Assembly: GCF_029760935.1 (NCBI RefSeq)
Contig: NZ_CP121684.1
Coordinates: 558,001 to 622,000 of the forward strand
Direction of reading: 5' to 3'
DNA length: 64,000 bases
Source of the DNA: Lysinibacter sp. HNR
GTDB taxonomy: Bacteria; Actinomycetota; Actinomycetes; Actinomycetales; Microbacteriaceae
In this document: in pieces, positions 63,329-64,000 of the stretch
Layout: every line of letters starts with the position of its first letter
Position numbering within the stretch: position 1 is the first letter of the stretch
The notes under the pieces: generated by a model
Told to the model about the DNA's origin: nothing
Database searches by the model: none
Seen by the model: only the letters and a program-made list of their open reading frames with translations
Made by a program: the position numbers and the translations under genes

Positions 63329-64000
63329 ATGTTGGTACGTAGCGTTCGAAGGATAGCGGTCGGTAGCCTTTTTGTCGGTCTGGTTGCGGTTACCGGCTTC
63401 ACGCTGGGTCTCACGTCTGTGGCCAACGCACACAACTACGTTGTTTCTACAACACCGGCTGAAGGATCCACGATCACGGAGCAGCCCGATGAGATTCGGG
63501 TTCGTACAAACGACCGAATTCTGGAGGCCGGAGCCGCTCTGGTAGTGCAGGGACCCGATGGAAACTACTATAACGACGGCTGTGCCGCTGTAGACGGAGT
63601 GTCGATTACAGGCACGGCTTCGCTCGGTGTTCCCGGAACCTACACCGTCATCTGGGCTCTCACATCTGCCGATGGGCACCCCCTCTCCGAGGAGTTCACC
63701 TTCGACTGGGCGCCGGCAGACGGGGTTGTACAGGCAACCGGCGTACCGACGCTGCCCGTGTGTGGTGTCGAAATAACAGACAGTGACAACCCGGCTATCT
63801 CAGCCAACTCCGGGGAGGCGCAGGAAGCAAACGGTGAGGAGGGGTTCCCCTGGGGAACGGTGGCCCTGATTGCCCTTGTGTCTTTGGGCGCTATTGCTGT
63901 GGGAGTCCTGGTGATGGTTCGCATGGGGCGCTCACTGAAACAACCGGGCCCTCCCATCACGGAGCCGGAAGACGGTAAATCCTCGAGCGGACCGCAGGCC
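63329..64000 (+). CDS. copC: CopC-domain copper resistance/transport protein, 3' end outside the window
   Basis: The frame starts at an ATG 2 nt after the ycnI stop and stays open to the last base (224 codons visible). A signal peptide (SLFVGLVAVTGFTLGLTSVA) ends in NAHNYVVSTTPAEGSTITE, placing the copper-ligand His at the mature N-terminus. The CopC fold continues with PDEIRVRTNDRIL, VVQGPDGNYYNDG and WALTSADGHPLSEEFTF with the second His. A hydrophobic helix (TVALIALVSLGAIAVGVLVM) and a cytoplasmic tail follow. The stop codon is not seen, but the C-terminal tail suggests little is missing. Confidence 0.9.
   Translation, partial: MLVRSVRRIAVGSLFVGLVAVTGFTLGLTSVANAHNYVVSTTPAEGSTITEQPDEIRVRTNDRILEAGAALVVQGPDGNYYNDGCAAVDGVSITGTASLGVPGTYTVIWALTSADGHPLSEEFTFDWAPADGVVQATGVPTLPVCGVEITDSDNPAISANSGEAQEANGEEGFPWGTVALIALVSLGAIAVGVLVMVRMGRSLKQPGPPITEPEDGKSSSGPQA

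Overview
The window is a chromosomal segment from a high-GC Gram-positive actinobacterium, most likely of the family Microbacteriaceae. Four things point there: the menaquinone gene cluster, the coproporphyrin-type haem pathway with HemQ, small actinobacterial membrane families (DUF4229, PLDc_N-like), and several genes that start 6-7 nt after a TANNNT box with no ribosome binding site (leaderless starts). The genus cannot be fixed from the sequence. I see no tRNA, rRNA, CRISPR array, transposase or integrase.

Layout. (1) 1-10.6 kb: cytochrome c maturation (3' end of ccsB) and menaquinone synthesis (menC, menB, menE, menA, menD), with an MMPL transporter and small membrane proteins between them. 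(2) 10.7-16.6 kb: a tightly coupled operon of amidase, DUF3311 protein, Na+/solute symporter, CoA-transferase and fused carboxyltransferase, which looks like uptake and CoA-dependent breakdown of an unknown amide or acid. (3) 16.7-20.5 kb: a frameshifted small secreted protein, a YhhN-like protein, an aminotransferase, and a luciferase-like monooxygenase broken by a frameshift. (4) 20.6-23.0 kb: hemL-hemB. (5) 23.0-31.1 kb: a carbohydrate locus on the minus strand with a ROK repressor fused to a Gfo/Idh oxidoreductase, a sugar-binding lipoprotein, two permeases and two further Gfo/Idh oxidoreductases, but no ATPase. (6) 31.4-48.9 kb: two giant surface proteins (2425 and about 3284 residues). 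(7) 49.1-56.9 kb: hemD-hemC-hemH-hemQ-hemY-hemE on the minus strand, divergent from hemA. (8) 56.9-64 kb: a HAD protein and an unknown protein coupled to hemA, a DEAD-box helicase with a long structured leader, a degenerate S-adenosylhomocysteine hydrolase-like protein, and the copper proteins YcnI and CopC (the last cut by the window end).

How the parts fit. Regions 1, 4 and 7 supply quinone, haem and cytochrome c for respiration. The haem genes look like one minus-strand run (hemE to hemL) interrupted between hemD and hemB by about 26 kb of accessory DNA, namely the sugar locus and the giant surface proteins. The most unusual objects are the second giant protein, in which a seven-bladed Asp-box beta-propeller appears inserted inside a fibronectin type III domain twice, with 1,130 bp of identical DNA; the ROK-Gfo/Idh fusion with a matching promoter-operator; and the SAHH-like protein that has lost catalytic residues.

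Limits: all family assignments are by reading motifs, without a database search. Promoters, operators and terminators are read by eye.
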